Position numbers and translations under genes: made by a program
Assembly: GCA_038501195.1 (NCBI GenBank)
Contig: JBBPUQ010000003.1
Coordinates: forward strand, 4,494,501-4,558,500
From: Nemania diffusa
Lineage: Eukaryota; Ascomycota; Sordariomycetes; Xylariales; Xylariaceae
DNA: 64,000 nucleotides
Reading direction: 5' to 3'
Notes under the pieces: model-generated
Databases searched by the model: none
Told to the model about the DNA's origin: nothing
Seen by the model: only the letters and a program-made list of their open reading frames with translations
In this document: positions 1 through 12,711 of the stretch, in pieces
How positions within the stretch are numbered: the first letter of the stretch is position 1
Layout: the number at the start of each line of letters is the position of its first letter

Positions 1-934
1 AAATGCTCTTCTGAATACCATCATTCTCTCCTTCTTCACCCCCTACACCCCCTCGCGTTCGTTCTTCCCTCACTTGTTCTTCGATTCTCAGCCTACTAGT
101 ACATACTCTTCTTTCCTACCCCCCAGGTCTAAGACAGTTTTTCTCCTTGACGTGATCTTCTGCCTTCCCCTTTGCTGAGGTTTGTTGTCCCCTTTTTAAC
201 ACTAGGACCCTAGTCTGCCATCCCTTTTTCCATCCAACCGTTCTGGCAACATTGCTCTTCTTCGCAGTCTGTCTTTACATCCTGCCACCCTCCGTCCCGG
301 CTCTCCATCCATCCATCTCATCACTAAACAATACCGTATCAAGATTATTTCGTCTGTTCCTAGGTGGCCACCGTTGACATCGTGACAAGTCTTTCCCATG
401 TCCTTCTATTAGACCAAATCGTATACCTCTCCGCGTGTCCTCTGGCACTAGCGGCCCAACCGTCCCACCAATTGCCCGTCCTTCAAATACGAGTTGGTCG
501 CAGTGCTCGATCTTTCGGCGTCGACTACGGTAAAAGTAGTTGGCTAGCCGAAGATCTATTGTTTCCCTCGGGTCGCGGGCGTCCTCTCTTTCCGACCATC
601 TCCTTTCATTTCCAACGCCTCGAGACAACGGCAACCTGTAATAAGGGCTTCACAAGCTGTTTAAGGTACATTAACTCGAAGCCCTTTTCACAATCGCCCT
701 AAGCGTTATAGAAATGTGTCGAAGTGGCAAATGATTGTTATTAGCTTCTAGGGATGAATGATAGGGCGACTCATACATTTTGCTAACTTGGGACAACACA
801 ATTAGATTTCCTAGATCCGCTCGAGAATTTTGATAACCGTTAAACGTATCCAATAGTGAGAGCTATTGGAAAGACGTGGCCTTCGTACTAAGAGGTCTCC
901 AACAACTCGATTTCTCAGCCCCTACTCCCCTATC
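1..934. other. Upstream region and probable 5' leader of the Bni4-like gene
   Basis: No convincing gene is seen here. The first 250 bases are pyrimidine-rich (CTTCTT, CCCC runs), as is common in promoters and 5' leaders of filamentous fungi. The open frames in it lack splice logic and any recognisable protein. The ATG at 935 follows a short pyrimidine-rich stretch, so the nearest few hundred bases are probably the 5' untranslated leader of the downstream gene. A leader intron cannot be excluded. Confidence 0.4.
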
Positions 935-3503
935 ATGGCTGCATTGGTTCAAACATACCCTCAGCAATCTGGAACTGTGACCCTGCTGCAAACAAGACCA
1001 GACTCGGCCACGGGAATCATGTCAGGCACACCACAAGGACACTCTGGTCAGGCATATGGCAACCCCCAAAGAAATGTTTATCATGGATCCTCAGGAAGTG
1101 TAGGGGGCCAGGTAGGATACCGAAGCGGTTCTGTGGCCCCCATTCAACCGTACGCGTTTACCTCGACACCCAGCCTCGCTACTAGTGCGCAGCTCCCACA
1201 ACACGGAGGATATCGAACATCCTCGGGCACGACGGTACCTACTTTGCCACAGCTGGCAGATCTAAGAGCGCAGTCATCTATGACTGCCGCCCGTTCTCAG
1301 CTGAACCCTCAGCTCACATTTGCACAAGTTGCTGCTTCTAAGGCATCCCCCGAGAGATACAGACGACCAGCACCGAGACAAGTGGACTCGTCGACATCCA
1401 TAACCCAACCTCAGCAGACGCAAAGTGCCGTCCCGCCTGGCACAGGCATGCCTACGCCCGCTCAGCTCTATAATCCTAGGGCTGTACCTCGGAGTCCTGG
1501 GATGCTTGCTATTAGGCCCCAAAGTGCGCATGGCGCTTTGACAAGTGCAACAATGGACGATATGCATCTACATCGCCAACCTACTGAGGATGAGTCTAGA
1601 CGGTACCGACGGCGGAGTATTCACTCAATCAATTCATCGGATTTCAATGGTCTAGCTCCCCAGAACGTTAAACGCACAATGGAGATCTCCCCAACCGACG
1701 GAGCAACGGGTTCCAGGAAACAGGGTGGCAATGAGAAGGATCAAAAGCCGACGAGAGTTGTTCCCCTCCCTCCCCCAGCGGGCAATGCTTCTCATGTCAG
1801 AAATGGCAGCTCCGAAAGCATCGTCTCCAGTCGCAGTAGCAATTCACGGCCGTCTTCAGTGAGTCTATGTATCCGGCACCCAGATGTGATGCTTTGTTGC
1901 CCAATCAGATGTGCCGAACTGTGATGCTAACCTAATATCCACTTAGTCGGCGAATCGAAACTCCAATACCTCTCCCCCCACTGGTAGCCCCACCTCAACC
2001 TCCTCTCTATCAGGGGAAAAGGTAGCGACTCACGATCAACCCAAACTCGTCAACATACCACCTAGAAGCTCATCTACTGATGTCGGAAAGCGAGTGCTTA
2101 GTCCGTCACCATTGTCTAACCCGGTTACCATGGCTTCCGGGTCACCGTCCAACAATGGGGCTAGCACCGATGTTTCATCACCCACGAAGCCGCCGACGTC
2201 GTCGCACGGGCCAAAGCCTGATAGCCCAGCAGCTAAACAACTCGCTGCAATCAATGAAAAGGGAGCAAGGTCAAAAAGCAAAACATCGAGATTACGCAGA
2301 GCCTTCTCTTTCGGTAGCGCTGCTGAGCTCAGAAAGGTCACAGGACAGGACATTACCGTCGAATCAATGACTGGCAAACATGACGAACCATCACGGCTGC
2401 ATAAAAGTCCCCGCCCTGAAGATATGTATGAAGAGGAACAGGCACGGATCGCCCAGAAACAGGAGGAAGGCGGAATTGGCAGTAGCATCTATTCCGGCAC
2501 AAAGTTGTTTTCAGGCTCTACTGATAACTTATCTATATCGTCCACTGCGTCGTCTGCTTCGATCATGCTCCGCAAAATGGGACGCGGCGTAAAGAAGGGT
2601 GGACGATCGCTTGTTGGTCTTTTTAGGCCTAAGTCTATGATTGGGTCACCTACAGAAGAACTAACAGCACTGGAAGCATCCCAGGCTACTGTCTCGATGG
2701 TCACTGTTGAAGCAGAGCGGGACCGGGTCAATGTAACCACCAATGCTGAGCGTACTCAAACAACCGGAACTGGTTTCCCTCATTTAGAACGCAACTCCAT
2801 TGACGCAACCAAGAACGTAGAGAGCCTCAATGCCGATCATCCAGACACCTCTAGCGAAAACTCGGCTGCCAGGAAGAGCATTATCGGGGGTGAAAGGGAG
2901 CGAGCCGAAGTCCTAGCCACTATCCGCAAGGGCATCTTGAAGAGTGAGTACATTTTCGTTCGCTTCCTCTAGAGGAATAATTCACTGACAACCAACAATA
3001 GCTCGTAGCAACTCCCCAACGCCTCCTGCTCGAGGGGCCGAGAGCAAAGGACCAGCCTTTGATCTTCCTATGATTCCTAACGTATCCGACTCGCCCAACT
3101 CGAGCGCACCAAGCACGCCTAATGACGAGGTTCAGGGTCATAAGCGTAATGAATCTGTTGCAATTGGAGGCGAGGATTATTTCATGTCAGCAATGCGTTT
3201 ACGTCAAGATACCAAGAGTGCGCCTGCAACTCCTCAGGGGGCCCATAAGCGCAACGCTACATTCAGCCCTAGAATCGTTTTCTATGATACATGGCCTAGT
3301 GGAGAGTATGACCGCCGCGGCGAAATCGCGACATGTAACCGCTTGACACCGATGCTTGCACAGCAGATCAAGGAAGAATTAAATAGCTTCAAGATGGTGG
3401 GTTAATCTCATTCGCGAGCTATATGGGACATGATTGTGCTAATCAAACTGGACAGGAAATGGAGGTTCACGAGACATCCAAGATATACACACACTTTTTC
3501 TGA
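935..3503 (+). CDS. Bni4/Afr1-like protein phosphatase 1-binding polarity scaffold
   Basis: Four exons are read: 935-1858, 1947-2943, 3002-3396 and 3456-3503, giving 787 residues. All junctions keep frame and use GT...AG (donors GTGAGT, GTGAGT, GTGGGT). The start MAALVQTYPQQ was chosen over an in-frame non-ATG extension because it matches how such fungal proteins begin, as far as I recall. Most of the protein is Ser/Pro/Thr-rich and likely disordered; the middle carries a basic segment (LRKMGRGVKKGGRSLVGLF). The conserved part is the last ~60 residues: FSPRIVFYDTWPSGEYDRR, then TCNRLTPMLAQQIKEELNSF, ending YTHFF. RIVF fits the RVxF-type docking motif for protein phosphatase 1 (Glc7). In yeast, Bni4 and Afr1 use such a C-terminal region to bring Glc7 to the bud neck and septins; that role here is inferred. 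The last exon encodes only the final 15 residues. Confidence 0.75.
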
Positions 3504-5179
3504 TGACGACAAAGCACTTCACAGGGCATTTCAGCGAGACTTTCATTTTCCAATTCATGGCCATAGACTTCCGTTAATTTTCCGGCTTTCGTCCAATCCG
3601 ACGGCGTTGCACATGGCCAGCATAGTAAGGTGTTGGGCGTTTTCGAATTTGTTCTTACGTTAGCTATCTTATGTCCACGGCCGGTCTGTTAGGCTCGGCC
3701 TTTCTTTTTTAATCTTTTACCATGGCGAGACGAGTCGAAATTACTCGACCTCAATACCAACTAAGGAGTTCTACAACTTTTTCCCGCTCTATTATTCCCG
3801 CTTACCAACGACCGCGGTCGTATAACCGACCACACTGCAGGTCACATGGATGCAATCCCCTTTCCAGCTCAAATGCCTATTCTTTGTATGTTTTGCCGCA
3901 GACCAACGATGCCGGGATACTAGATGCGGAACAGAGTTGGCAACAACCTGGGCAAGATGAAGCGCTGTCGGCCTGAGTAAAATATAAAAAAAAGGGACTA
4001 AGCTTACGTATACGACAAGCAAAGTCTCGGGCGCGACAGGCAGCTTTCGGGTAAAATCAGGAGATAATTCGTCTGTCTATCTAATTCGGCGGGGACCTCG
4101 GAAGGCCGAGATTTTGGAAGTGAGCATAGGGCTATGTTCGACAGTACAGCTGTCAAGTAAGGAGGGCGGGCGAGGCAGATGGTGGGGTCAGCCTAAGGGC
4201 CCCGGCGCATAGCAAGCACGGCTTGTGTATTTACACAAGGAGACTTAACAGTTTACTGATGTGGAAATTTGTACTTTTAGCGAGGACTCTAGCAACAAAG
4301 AAGCGGGTGAAAGCAATGAATAATAATACACAGCGGAAAACACAGGTTGCCATGTGATGCAATACCTATGTACCTGTCTATCCTGGATATCTATCTATCC
4401 TGACGGTAGATCAATGTAGGTATGTAGGTATGTATGTACGTTGATGTCGGCACACTTTTGCATTTCTCGTTGATTTATTCTGTGGGCCCTATCGCTGCTG
4501 CAGCAGCATGTGCATCACACTCATGCTCTTGTCAGAACTCTCATCCTCATGGCGCCCTCATGCATCTGCGTGCGCGGCCAGGAGACTTTTGGTGTAGGTA
4601 TGCATGCTGGAATACGAGATGCGCTAGGATTCTCGCGCCCCCGGCGCGCGGCACCACAACTACTAAAGTAGTCATGTTTTGTTTTAGGGGACTGAGGCGC
4701 AGCATCTCTCCAACTCCCCACCACGCTAACTAAATCCCAAAGACAGACCCTAAGCCAATTAAATCTTGGTATGCGTGGAGGGGCGTAATGGAGGCGAACA
4801 TCTATCGACAGTGTACATCATGCTAATCTACAGTACATACAGCTTATCGGCAGTACATGCTAATGTACTGTAGATACACGATTATGCGTAGGCAGGTTCT
4901 AGATATGTTTTACCACTGGCACAGCGCCAGGCAGATTGGGGTTTAGCGTGTCCGCCGCTTTTGGTCAGTTTCGGCTTGACCCGTCATTAGGCCGTTGACT
5001 AAACACCTCATGGATAACTTACTCGATGTATAATTTACGCATATGCATTAGGCAGATATAACGGTTAGGAAAACGGTTACGACTTGAACAATTAGCCCCG
5101 TACAACTTATCTTATTTGCTACCTTATGTAGTCCTTTCGACTATGTACTTCCTCTGTCTATAATTCTACCACTCGTTGC
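3504..5179. other. Intergenic, 3' flank of the Bni4-like gene
   Basis: No gene is supported. The first ~450 bases are probably 3' untranslated sequence. Later parts hold short TATC/GTAG microsatellite-like runs (about 4375-4440) and a perfect 13-bp inverted repeat, ATCTACAGTACAT at 4826-4838 and its complement at 4863-4875, with a 24-base loop. Open frames are short and lack codon or splice support. Confidence 0.5.
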
Positions 5180-5690
5180 TATATCAATAAGCCCACTTAC
5201 TTCGGTTACTTATCACCTACCTTTGGAGCAGTTACTTTCTAATACGAGAACGCAATGGCAAGCTCTCCCGCCTGAGATCAAACACATGATCTTCAATATC
5301 GCGCCTACGAATATGTAAGCGCCCTCAAAAAGGGCACTTAGGCTACCCTCTCCAAATAATGGTAGATCTTCTCCGAGAAAACCATCTCTCACAGGCTCAT
5401 TCTACGTCAATCAAACATCAAAAACCCTTGGCCAGCTCTTCTAATGCCAGCAGCGAGAGCTGCAGCAGCATTTATGCCACGTATTGAGTGCACCTTCGGA
5501 TGAACATGATATGAGGGTGAGGTTTGAGACCCAGTCTCGAGCTTTCAAGGGCTCAAGTGGTCAAAAGGAAAGTTTATACGTGGCAATATGTTTGCGCCTT
5601 CGGTTAAGAGACCTTATTCGACATCATCGGAGGCTTATCCGGGCTTGAAAGCATAAGTTTGGAGGTTCAACCCGGTAGGCACCTTGCTAA
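5180..5690 (+). pseudogene. Decayed F-box-like protein gene relic
   Basis: At about 5257-5315 a frame reads LPPEIKHMIFNIAPTNM, which resembles the start of a fungal F-box (LPxEI...IF). A spliceable intron follows: donor GTAAGC inside the ATATGTAAGC string near 5316 and acceptor CTCACAG near 5394. After it comes an Ala-rich frame that soon stops. Further on, other frames read SLYVAICLRLRLRD and then, after a 1-2 base shift, LFDIIGGLSGLESISLEV (about 5570-5670), the sort of sequence that follows the F-box in such fungal proteins. There is no ATG upstream in the F-box frame, and stops and a frameshift interrupt the rest, so this is called a relic. It could also be chance similarity; a protein search of the joined frames would decide. 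Confidence 0.35.
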
Positions 5691-8445
5691 GCAACCGCTC
5701 TTTTTTTTCTTCTTGTGTGTGTAATGCATTGTTGCCCCTATTGACATGTCTAATACTATAGTGATTATGGAGGGACGTAGACTTGGCAGTGGGGTTGGAC
5801 ACTGTTTATCATACAATCACAACCAGGGCCCTTGAGACCAAAAACACAACAGAAGAGATTTAGATCCATTATCAAGCGCCGTGCTTGCTTATGGTGGCTG
5901 CTTACAAGAGCACTTATCTATGGCATACGTCATTGAAACGAGAGTCTTCTTCCAGGACTTATGACTAGGTACTTTGTCTGTTCCTATGGTGTCTCTAGTT
6001 GACAGATGGACAGCAGCAGCCAGATTAATGGAAGGCAAGCTGTACTGGCCCTAGTCAGACCTATGCATAGCAGCCGACATAGGTAAGTGGCCAGGTCTCA
6101 AGTCCCTAGAACTCACATCCGTGCTATTGCATCCCTTTAAGAGTTGCTAGACGTTGGAGTAAAGTTTACATCAAGCAAGAAGACAGCGATGTTAAAGTAA
6201 ATAAGCAGAATCCGGATCTTAAAGAGTTAAGCGCTAAGCTTTGCAGCTCTGTTGTTAATCATTTACAGCTGCGCCACGTAGTTTTGCAACTAGTCACGAG
6301 GTGCTAGCTTATGTGGGAGGTAGTGATGAATGTTATTACAATTGTGTTGCTAATCGAGCATTATACTATTTATGCATACTTAGAATTTGTTTAACCTATG
6401 AGTTCTTAATTTTATTTCCCGAATACAATATCGATAAATGCGAAACAAAAAGGACGGCAGACAAATATTCGACGACTCAGTAAGATGGAGTAAGAAGCTT
6501 CAAAATTGCAGTATAGCCCGTTGGTGCGATTATAAGATAACGAGTCAAGGCCATCAATAGATAGAGTCGCTTACATATATAAACTATTTTGAATCTCATT
6601 TTAACGCCTATTCTTGTAGGCAGCACTCTATTTTCCAGAAAGTCAAAGTAAATAAGAACTCATCATGGTTTTGCGTTTATGTTCAACTTCAGCTACTTTG
6701 TTTGTAAAGCAACTTCCTATAAACTCGGTCTAGGTTGCAGTAACAAATACTCAAGTCCGTATTAGAATAAACTGTTACTTTAGATTTACAAGTATTTTGG
6801 GGTATTTACCGGGATACTGCTGCTATGCGGTACCTATTTGTACATACTATCAAATTTGTCCGTTTTAACTAGCCTCGGGCTAAAAAAAAGCGGCATGGCT
6901 CAGGTGAAAATCCCATCCCGATTCAGCATGGTAAATGCTAGATTCGGTCATACCTTGGACTTTACCATAAAATTCCTAAATGCATAAGTCTACTAGTATT
7001 AATTTAACCGGTTATAATCAAAGAACAACCGACTTTCTGGGAAGTCGGTTCTACATGTGTGGGTAGGGTAGGTGAACAAAGCTCACCTAGGTATTTGTTT
7101 ATATTTGTTGGCATATGGTGTGGTTATACCAGTATTATCCGACAGTTGAACATCCGATGCGCATTCGGTTTGTTCACCATATTTAATATTTAATATAACA
7201 ATGTGATATGATCTTGCGCCTATCTGACCATGCGCCTTTTTGAAACATAAAGTATCAACTACATTTTGGATTCTCTACTGACAGTATTTCAAGACTACGC
7301 TAACTACAAGAAGAGAAAAAGCAATAATAAGAGGCCAAAAGTCTGCTAAGCGAGTAGCGCCGAGGCGAAGCAGCCGAAGAACTTGTTGAAGAAGCACAAC
7401 CTAAAGTGCTCCAGCAGTACATAACCTACAGCACGTCACTTGCGAGGCCTTTCTGTTCGGGTGGTAATCGACCTTTGTTATTACGGAGACTGACGACCTT
7501 GGTTTATCTTATGTAGCAGTTGAGTATTAAGCCGCCAGGCGCTCGTTTAGACAAGCGTGAGCGAGGTTCTATCTGGGAAGCTTCATATTTGTTTCGAGTG
7601 CTTCACCATGCAACCGGCGTTCCATATATCAACCTGGTACGGCCATGGTGCTTCTAGGATGACGTTCCCTAAATGTTCTTTATGCCTTTAAACGAACTAG
7701 CCCCAAAACTCAGCTTGATCTCTCAGCGCTTGTCCAATGCGTACGGGGTAGTAACGTGATGCAATCTAGCCAGGGACGAGTTTTTTTTCTCTATCTCCTG
7801 GTGTAATAGGATTTATGTGAAACTGGAGTGGGAGAAAGTAAGAAAGAGGCTTTCCATGTGCGCCTAGGCCGAGACTATGGCCGAAGAAGTGATGAATTCC
7901 ATACCCACTACTTCTCGCATCCCGCTTCCAAGCGATGTAGTTATAGAATATCATTAAGTCGTCAGTTAGATATCTAGCACATATTTGATGAAGTTTGGCG
8001 ATTATGCCAAGACAAATTTGGGGGTTTGCCATGTGTGGATCCTCTAGTTCTAATACCTACCCCTGTACAGACCCTGTAGGGTGTGTATGTAAACGCGTGG
8101 GGAAGGAAGACACTAGACTACTATAGGTAACCGAATTATTAGTGGTATGAATATAGGTGGGTGTATGCAAAGATCGTCAGTAGCTACTATCTAGCGCCTA
8201 TCTATCTAGTAGGCAGAGGGCAAAAAAAAAAAGGAAAAAAGGCATTTAGAATGTATCTATCTACACCTACATAGGTAGGTATTATACTACCTATGTAATA
8301 AATTTGAAAGAGCCTTCAGTTCCTTTTGCGACGTGAGAGAAGAGAACACACAGGATCGCAATACATAGTGGCGTTCTGTCGCGTTTATTCGACGGCGGCC
8401 GGCCGCACTCGGAGCTGTTTTCTGCTCCGCCGCTTCCTCAACACC
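5691..8445. other. Long gene-poor intergenic stretch
   Basis: No gene is supported. The sequence is A+T-leaning with poly-A runs and short stem-loops; one is AACCGACTT at 7027-7035 pairing perfectly with 7042-7050 over a 6-base loop. An 88-codon minus-strand frame at 7766-8032 was examined and not accepted. GTAGG/CCTAC-type runs increase just before the Dus1 gene (about 8040-8300), together with a poly-A tract at 8223-8240. Confidence 0.45.
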
Positions 8446-10282
8446 ATGGCTTCCACACCGACGGCAGTCTCGACACCGACGCCGACAGCGACAACGACAG
8501 TGACACCGACATCGACCAAGGCCAAATTACATGGCCGCGCTTTTTACGAGAGCCTGGGGAGCCCCAGGTTCGTCGTTGCTCCCATGGTCGACCAGTCCGA
8601 GTTTGTACGTTGTTCTCTAGATCGATACATGCCCACATGATTGCATCTATCTAACAAGAGAGCCAATTCACCAATAGGCATGGCGGAGGTTGACCCGCTC
8701 ATTTATGACGCCACAAGAGAACGAAAAGCTCCTCGCCTACACGCCCATGTTCCATGCGCGCCTGTTCAAGGAGTCGCCCAGCTATAAAGACAACCACTTC
8801 CAAGCAACGAAGCAGCCCGTCGAAGCCCCAGACGCCGTCGACCCGACCAATCTATACCTCGATGGGAACCCCAGCCTCGACCGCCCCTTGTTCGTGCAGT
8901 TCTGCGCCAACGACCCCGAGCACCTGCTCTACGCCGCGCAGAAGGTCGCGCCGTACTGCGACGCCGTCGACCTCAACCTGGGCTGTCCCCAGGGCATCGC
9001 GCGCAAGGGCCACTACGGCGCGTTCCTGCAGGAGAACCAGCAGCTCATCTACGACATGATCAACACACTCCACAAGAACCTGTCCGTCCCCGTGACCGCC
9101 AAGATCCGCATCCTCGACACCAAGGAAGCGACGCTAGCCTACGCGAAGAACGTCCTAGCTGCCGGCGCGAGCATCCTCACCGTCCACGGCCGGCGGCGCG
9201 AGCAGAAGGGCCACCTGACGGGCGTCGCCGACTGGGAGTACATCCGCTACCTGCGCGAGAACCTGCCCGCGGAGACCGTGCTCTTCGCCAACGGCAACAT
9301 CCTCCAGCACGGCGACATCGAGAAGTGCCTCGCGGCCACGGGCGCCGACGCCGTCATGAGCGCCGAGGGCAACCTCAGCGACCCCTCCATCTTCGCCGCG
9401 CCGCCGCCCCCCGGCCGGGAAGGGCGCGAGTACTGGCGGGGCGTGGACGGCCTGGGCGGCTACCGAGTCGACGCCGTCTTCAGGCGCTACATGGATATCC
9501 TGCACGAGTACGTGCTCGAGCAGGCACCGCCGGCGCGGCGGCCGCTGTTCGTCGTGGGGGACGACGAGGCGTGGCTCCACGACACGGCCGCCGCCGAGGA
9601 CGGCGACCACGAAGAGGGCCCGGCGCGCAAGAAGCAGAAGCAGGATGGCGCTGTAAAGCGCCCGCCCTCCCCCAACATCTCCGCCATCCGAGCCCACCTC
9701 TTCCACATGCTGCGCCATTTCGTGTCCCGACACACCGACGTGCGCGACATTCTAGCCAAGACAAACCCCAAGGACATCTCCGGCATCGAAAAGGTGCTAG
9801 ATATGGCAGAGACACGCGTCGCCCAGGGCTTAATAGACTACGCAAGAACAGGCGGCAAGAGCCTGGAAAACGAGCCGCCTCTCAAGCCCAAGGGGCACCA
9901 CCCCGAGCCGCCCAAGGCGGAGAGCAGAGGGGACGACGCCGATGCCGGGGATGACCCGGAGAGCTCGGTGGCGACAGTCAAGGCCTGCAAGCGGCCGTGG
10001 TGGATCGTGCAGCCCATCGTCAGGCCGCTGCCGAAGGAGGCGCTGGCGAAGGGCAGCGTACGGCTGTCGAAGAAGGACAGGAAGAAGCAGGAGCAGGAGC
10101 AGGAGCAAGCCGCCGCTGCTGCTACTACCGATGCCTCGACCACAGTAGCCCCTGGCGTGGAAATCGCGAATGGCGGCGGCAGCGGGCTGGCCCAGACGCT
10201 GGAAGAGGGCGCTGTCTTAAAGGAGCCGACGATACATCCTGCCGCGCCTGAGCTGACGAGCGAGGAGCTCGTCAGCGGATAG
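8446..10282 (+). CDS. DUS1: tRNA-dihydrouridine(16/17) synthase, Dus1 family
   Basis: Two exons, 8446-8604 and 8678-10282, give 587 residues. The intron (GTACGT...AATAG) falls in phase 0 and joins VAPMVDQSEF to AWRRLTRSFM, restoring the characteristic Dus N-terminal motif. The enzyme uses FMN and NAD(P)H to reduce uridine to dihydrouridine in the tRNA D-loop. The catalytic-Cys segment is clear (LNLGCPQGIARKGHYGAFL, about residues 150-168), followed by VTAKIRILDTKEATL, TVHGRRREQKG and FANGNI, as in the TIM-barrel of this family. After about residue 300 the protein carries a longer tail than the yeast enzyme, with a basic/Gln-Glu segment (KKDRKKQEQEQEQ) and low-complexity Ala/Thr. The ATG follows a short leader; the 40 codons upstream in frame lack family similarity. 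The gene is strikingly G+C-rich compared with its flanks. Confidence 0.93.
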
Positions 10283-11339
10283 ATAAATGAATGTATAGAT
10301 CTGGATACTGCATGTCTAGAGCTAGAGCCGTAGATAATAAAAAGGTTAAATTTAGACATATATTTATATTCGATACCTGCGTCTATCTAAGCGCTGTCGC
10401 AGAGGAGCTCAAGTGGTAATGATTTATAGTTTAAGAAGTGACGAAGGGGGCTCGTGTCACTAATGGAAAGAAATGTCTTTATCATGCTGATATTGTCTTA
10501 GCGCCGCCCTACGCTGGGTATTTGAGAGCCGTATACTAGATATAGATTATATGAGCTGTTGTATTCCATGTTATCCTAGAATCTTAGCAAGTTTAGTGAT
10601 GTATTTGCCACGGGGCTACATTCTGAAAGTTCCTAACCCCCGGCCAGACTACAGGACTCTGCTACCCGCGGTGTTACTCATACATACGTCCTGGGAGCAT
10701 ATAAAAGCGAGATAAACATGTAAAGAAACATGCAAAGAAACACACAGTCTAATGCATTGAGGGGCTAGTTCGGATATCTGGTCACCGCCGTGAAGGGCGA
10801 CTCTATTCACCTGCTCTTGTGCTGCGATCATGGCGCCGGGCAAATGTCGAATATCGAATACTAGCTGATTGGGTCCTGCCAGTAATATCTTTGTTCACCA
10901 TGTCCGTAGACTACGCTCTTCCACAAAGTACAACACTTAGGCTTAGGAGTACCTTAAGCCACTTGGTAAAAATGGAGATTTATTACGACGTGCGGTTCTG
11001 AAACCTGGTATGCACTGAATGGGGAATACCTTGCCTAAATCTGAATAAAGAAATCCTGTATAGAAGTGGTATATCCACGCGGGATGATCGCGTACTAACC
11101 CAAGACCCCGGCGATGCCAACTAGAGCCGAGACCCATCCGATCGGCCTCTCCAACATAGTGATATGCATATACATGCATACATATGTGTCCGCTATGTGT
11201 TTTAGCCGCCTATACTTGGTATAATATCCTTCGCGAAGAAACCGCCATTCCCAGCGAAATCCACCAACCACGTCTCCCTACTACTTATGAACTCCGCATC
11301 GAGCCCCATTCGTCTTACTATTTCCGCCCCGGGTGGTGC
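10283..11339. other. Intergenic region between two convergent genes
   Basis: This holds the 3' flanks of Dus1 (+) and of the membrane-protein gene (-). It is A+T-leaning with AATAAA-like strings soon after 10282 (for example GATAATAAAAAG at 10333-10344). No coding similarity is seen. Confidence 0.45.
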
Positions 11340-12711
11340 TTACTGGACCTTCCTCCTCTCGAGCTCCTGCTCGATCCTCTCCCGGAGCTTCTCCTCGCCC
11401 TCCTCGGTAACCGCGTCGCGGTCCCAGTTGAGGGCCACGGCGGCAGCAGCAGGCCCGCCGATGACGAACCAGAAGGCCATCTTGCGCAGCATGGCGGGCA
11501 GGCTGGGGTTCTTGACGGCGCGCTGGTGGAGGTACATGGACCAGAGCAGGACGGGGACGGTGCCGACGTAGAAGTCGTAGTGCAGGAAGTGCTGGGCCAG
11601 CACGGCGAGGTCGCCGGCGCCGTACGTGTCCGGGTCGACCGAGGGTCCCGCGTACCAGGGGTGGGGCACGAAGGCCTCGGCGAAGGACAGGCTGCGGAAC
11701 ACGGGGGCGTAGTAGGGGAACGCGCGGGCGAGGAACTCGCGCCCCGGGGCGGGCATGAGGGTCAGGGCGACGATGGGCAGGTGCGTGGTGCCGCAGAGCG
11801 CGAGGGCGAACTCGTAGACGCCGCGCACGGCCACCATGTACCCGCGGCCGTGCGTCGTCGGCCGGTTCTCCTCGTCCACGGGGCTCAGGCTGCCGAGCGC
11901 GTAGTAGCAGCCGTAGTGCAGGAAGCCGAGCGCGAGCACCGTCGTCGCCGGGAACGGCTGCCAGGCCGCGATCCACTTGTAGTGCGTGGCGGCCGTCTGG
12001 TCGAAGAGGCGCGGCATGCTCATGAAGATGGCGGGCACGATGAAGGTGAGCGTGACGGCCATGGGCAGCAGGGCGAGGTCCCAGAGGTAGACGAAGAGGG
12101 CGCGGCGGGCGCCGTCGCCGTCGCCGTTCTTGAGCTTGGCCACGGGCGACGTGAGGAGGTGCAGGGCGAGGTACAGCGGCACGGTGAAGGTCAGGGTCAG
12201 GTTCTGGAAGAGCAGGCCGACGGTGCCGATCCAGGAGACGAGCCGGCCACGGTTACCGGCGCGCTTGGCTTCGAGCACGAGGATGGTCCAGATAGCGGCG
12301 AACTGGGCCATGCCCCAGACGTAGAACACGGCGATGTCCCAGGACTGATTGCCGTCGAGCAGCGCCGAGAAGAAGCTGATCATGGCGCTCAGCTGCCCGT
12401 CGACGGCCGCCACGCCCGTGTACGACGACAGGAACGGCGACGGCGCCCCCTTGAGCGACGCCACATGTCCCGAGCTCACGGCCCGCAGCACCTTGCCTAG
12501 CCCGTTGTCCAGCATCGTCAGGATGGTGGCCTTGAAGCCGAACAGCGAGGCGCCGACGAAGAGCGGCACCAGGACATATTTCAGGTCGAACGCCTGGAGT
12601 TTTGGGGAAACATTTTGCACATGGTCAGTTACTATTCTTGCTTTTTGGCTTTGCCAGGGGGTGATAAGGCTGGATGACAGGGAGCTAATGAGTATTTGGC
12701 AACTCAACTCA
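11340..12711 (-). CDS. Polytopic integral membrane protein of unknown function
   Basis: Exons 12711-12709 (the ATG alone) and 12593-11340 give 418 residues. The reading frame begins abruptly at AFDLKYVLVPLFVGASL. A CAG acceptor sits immediately before it, and 115 bases upstream an ATG is followed directly by GTGAGT, so I join M to AFDL. About eight hydrophobic segments are visible, for example YVLVPLFVGASLFGF near the start, FYVWGMAQFAAIWTILV, LFVYLWDLALLPMAVTL, LPIVALTLM and VGTVPVLLWSMYL. The C-terminus is a charged helix (EEGEEKLRERIEQELERRK), probably cytosolic. I cannot name a reaction. Membrane proteins of this general kind occur beside fungal secondary-metabolism enzymes, and the next gene upstream on the same strand is an FAD monooxygenase, so a shared pathway is possible. 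The coding region is strongly G+C-rich. Confidence 0.7.

Noticed and set aside
7766..8032. 88-codon minus-strand frame (MANPQICLGIIAKLHQ...)
   Set aside because: The composition is protein-like, but I recognise no family and there is no supporting exon structure.
9155..9954. Long frames on both strands inside the Dus1 gene
   Set aside because: They are shadows of G+C-rich coding sequence; only the Dus1 frame has family motifs.
11184..12500. 438-codon plus-strand open frame
   Set aside because: It is antisense to the membrane-protein gene. Its Glu/Gly/His/Arg/Val-rich composition is a shadow of G+C-rich codons, and the minus-strand frame has coherent membrane helices and splice sites.
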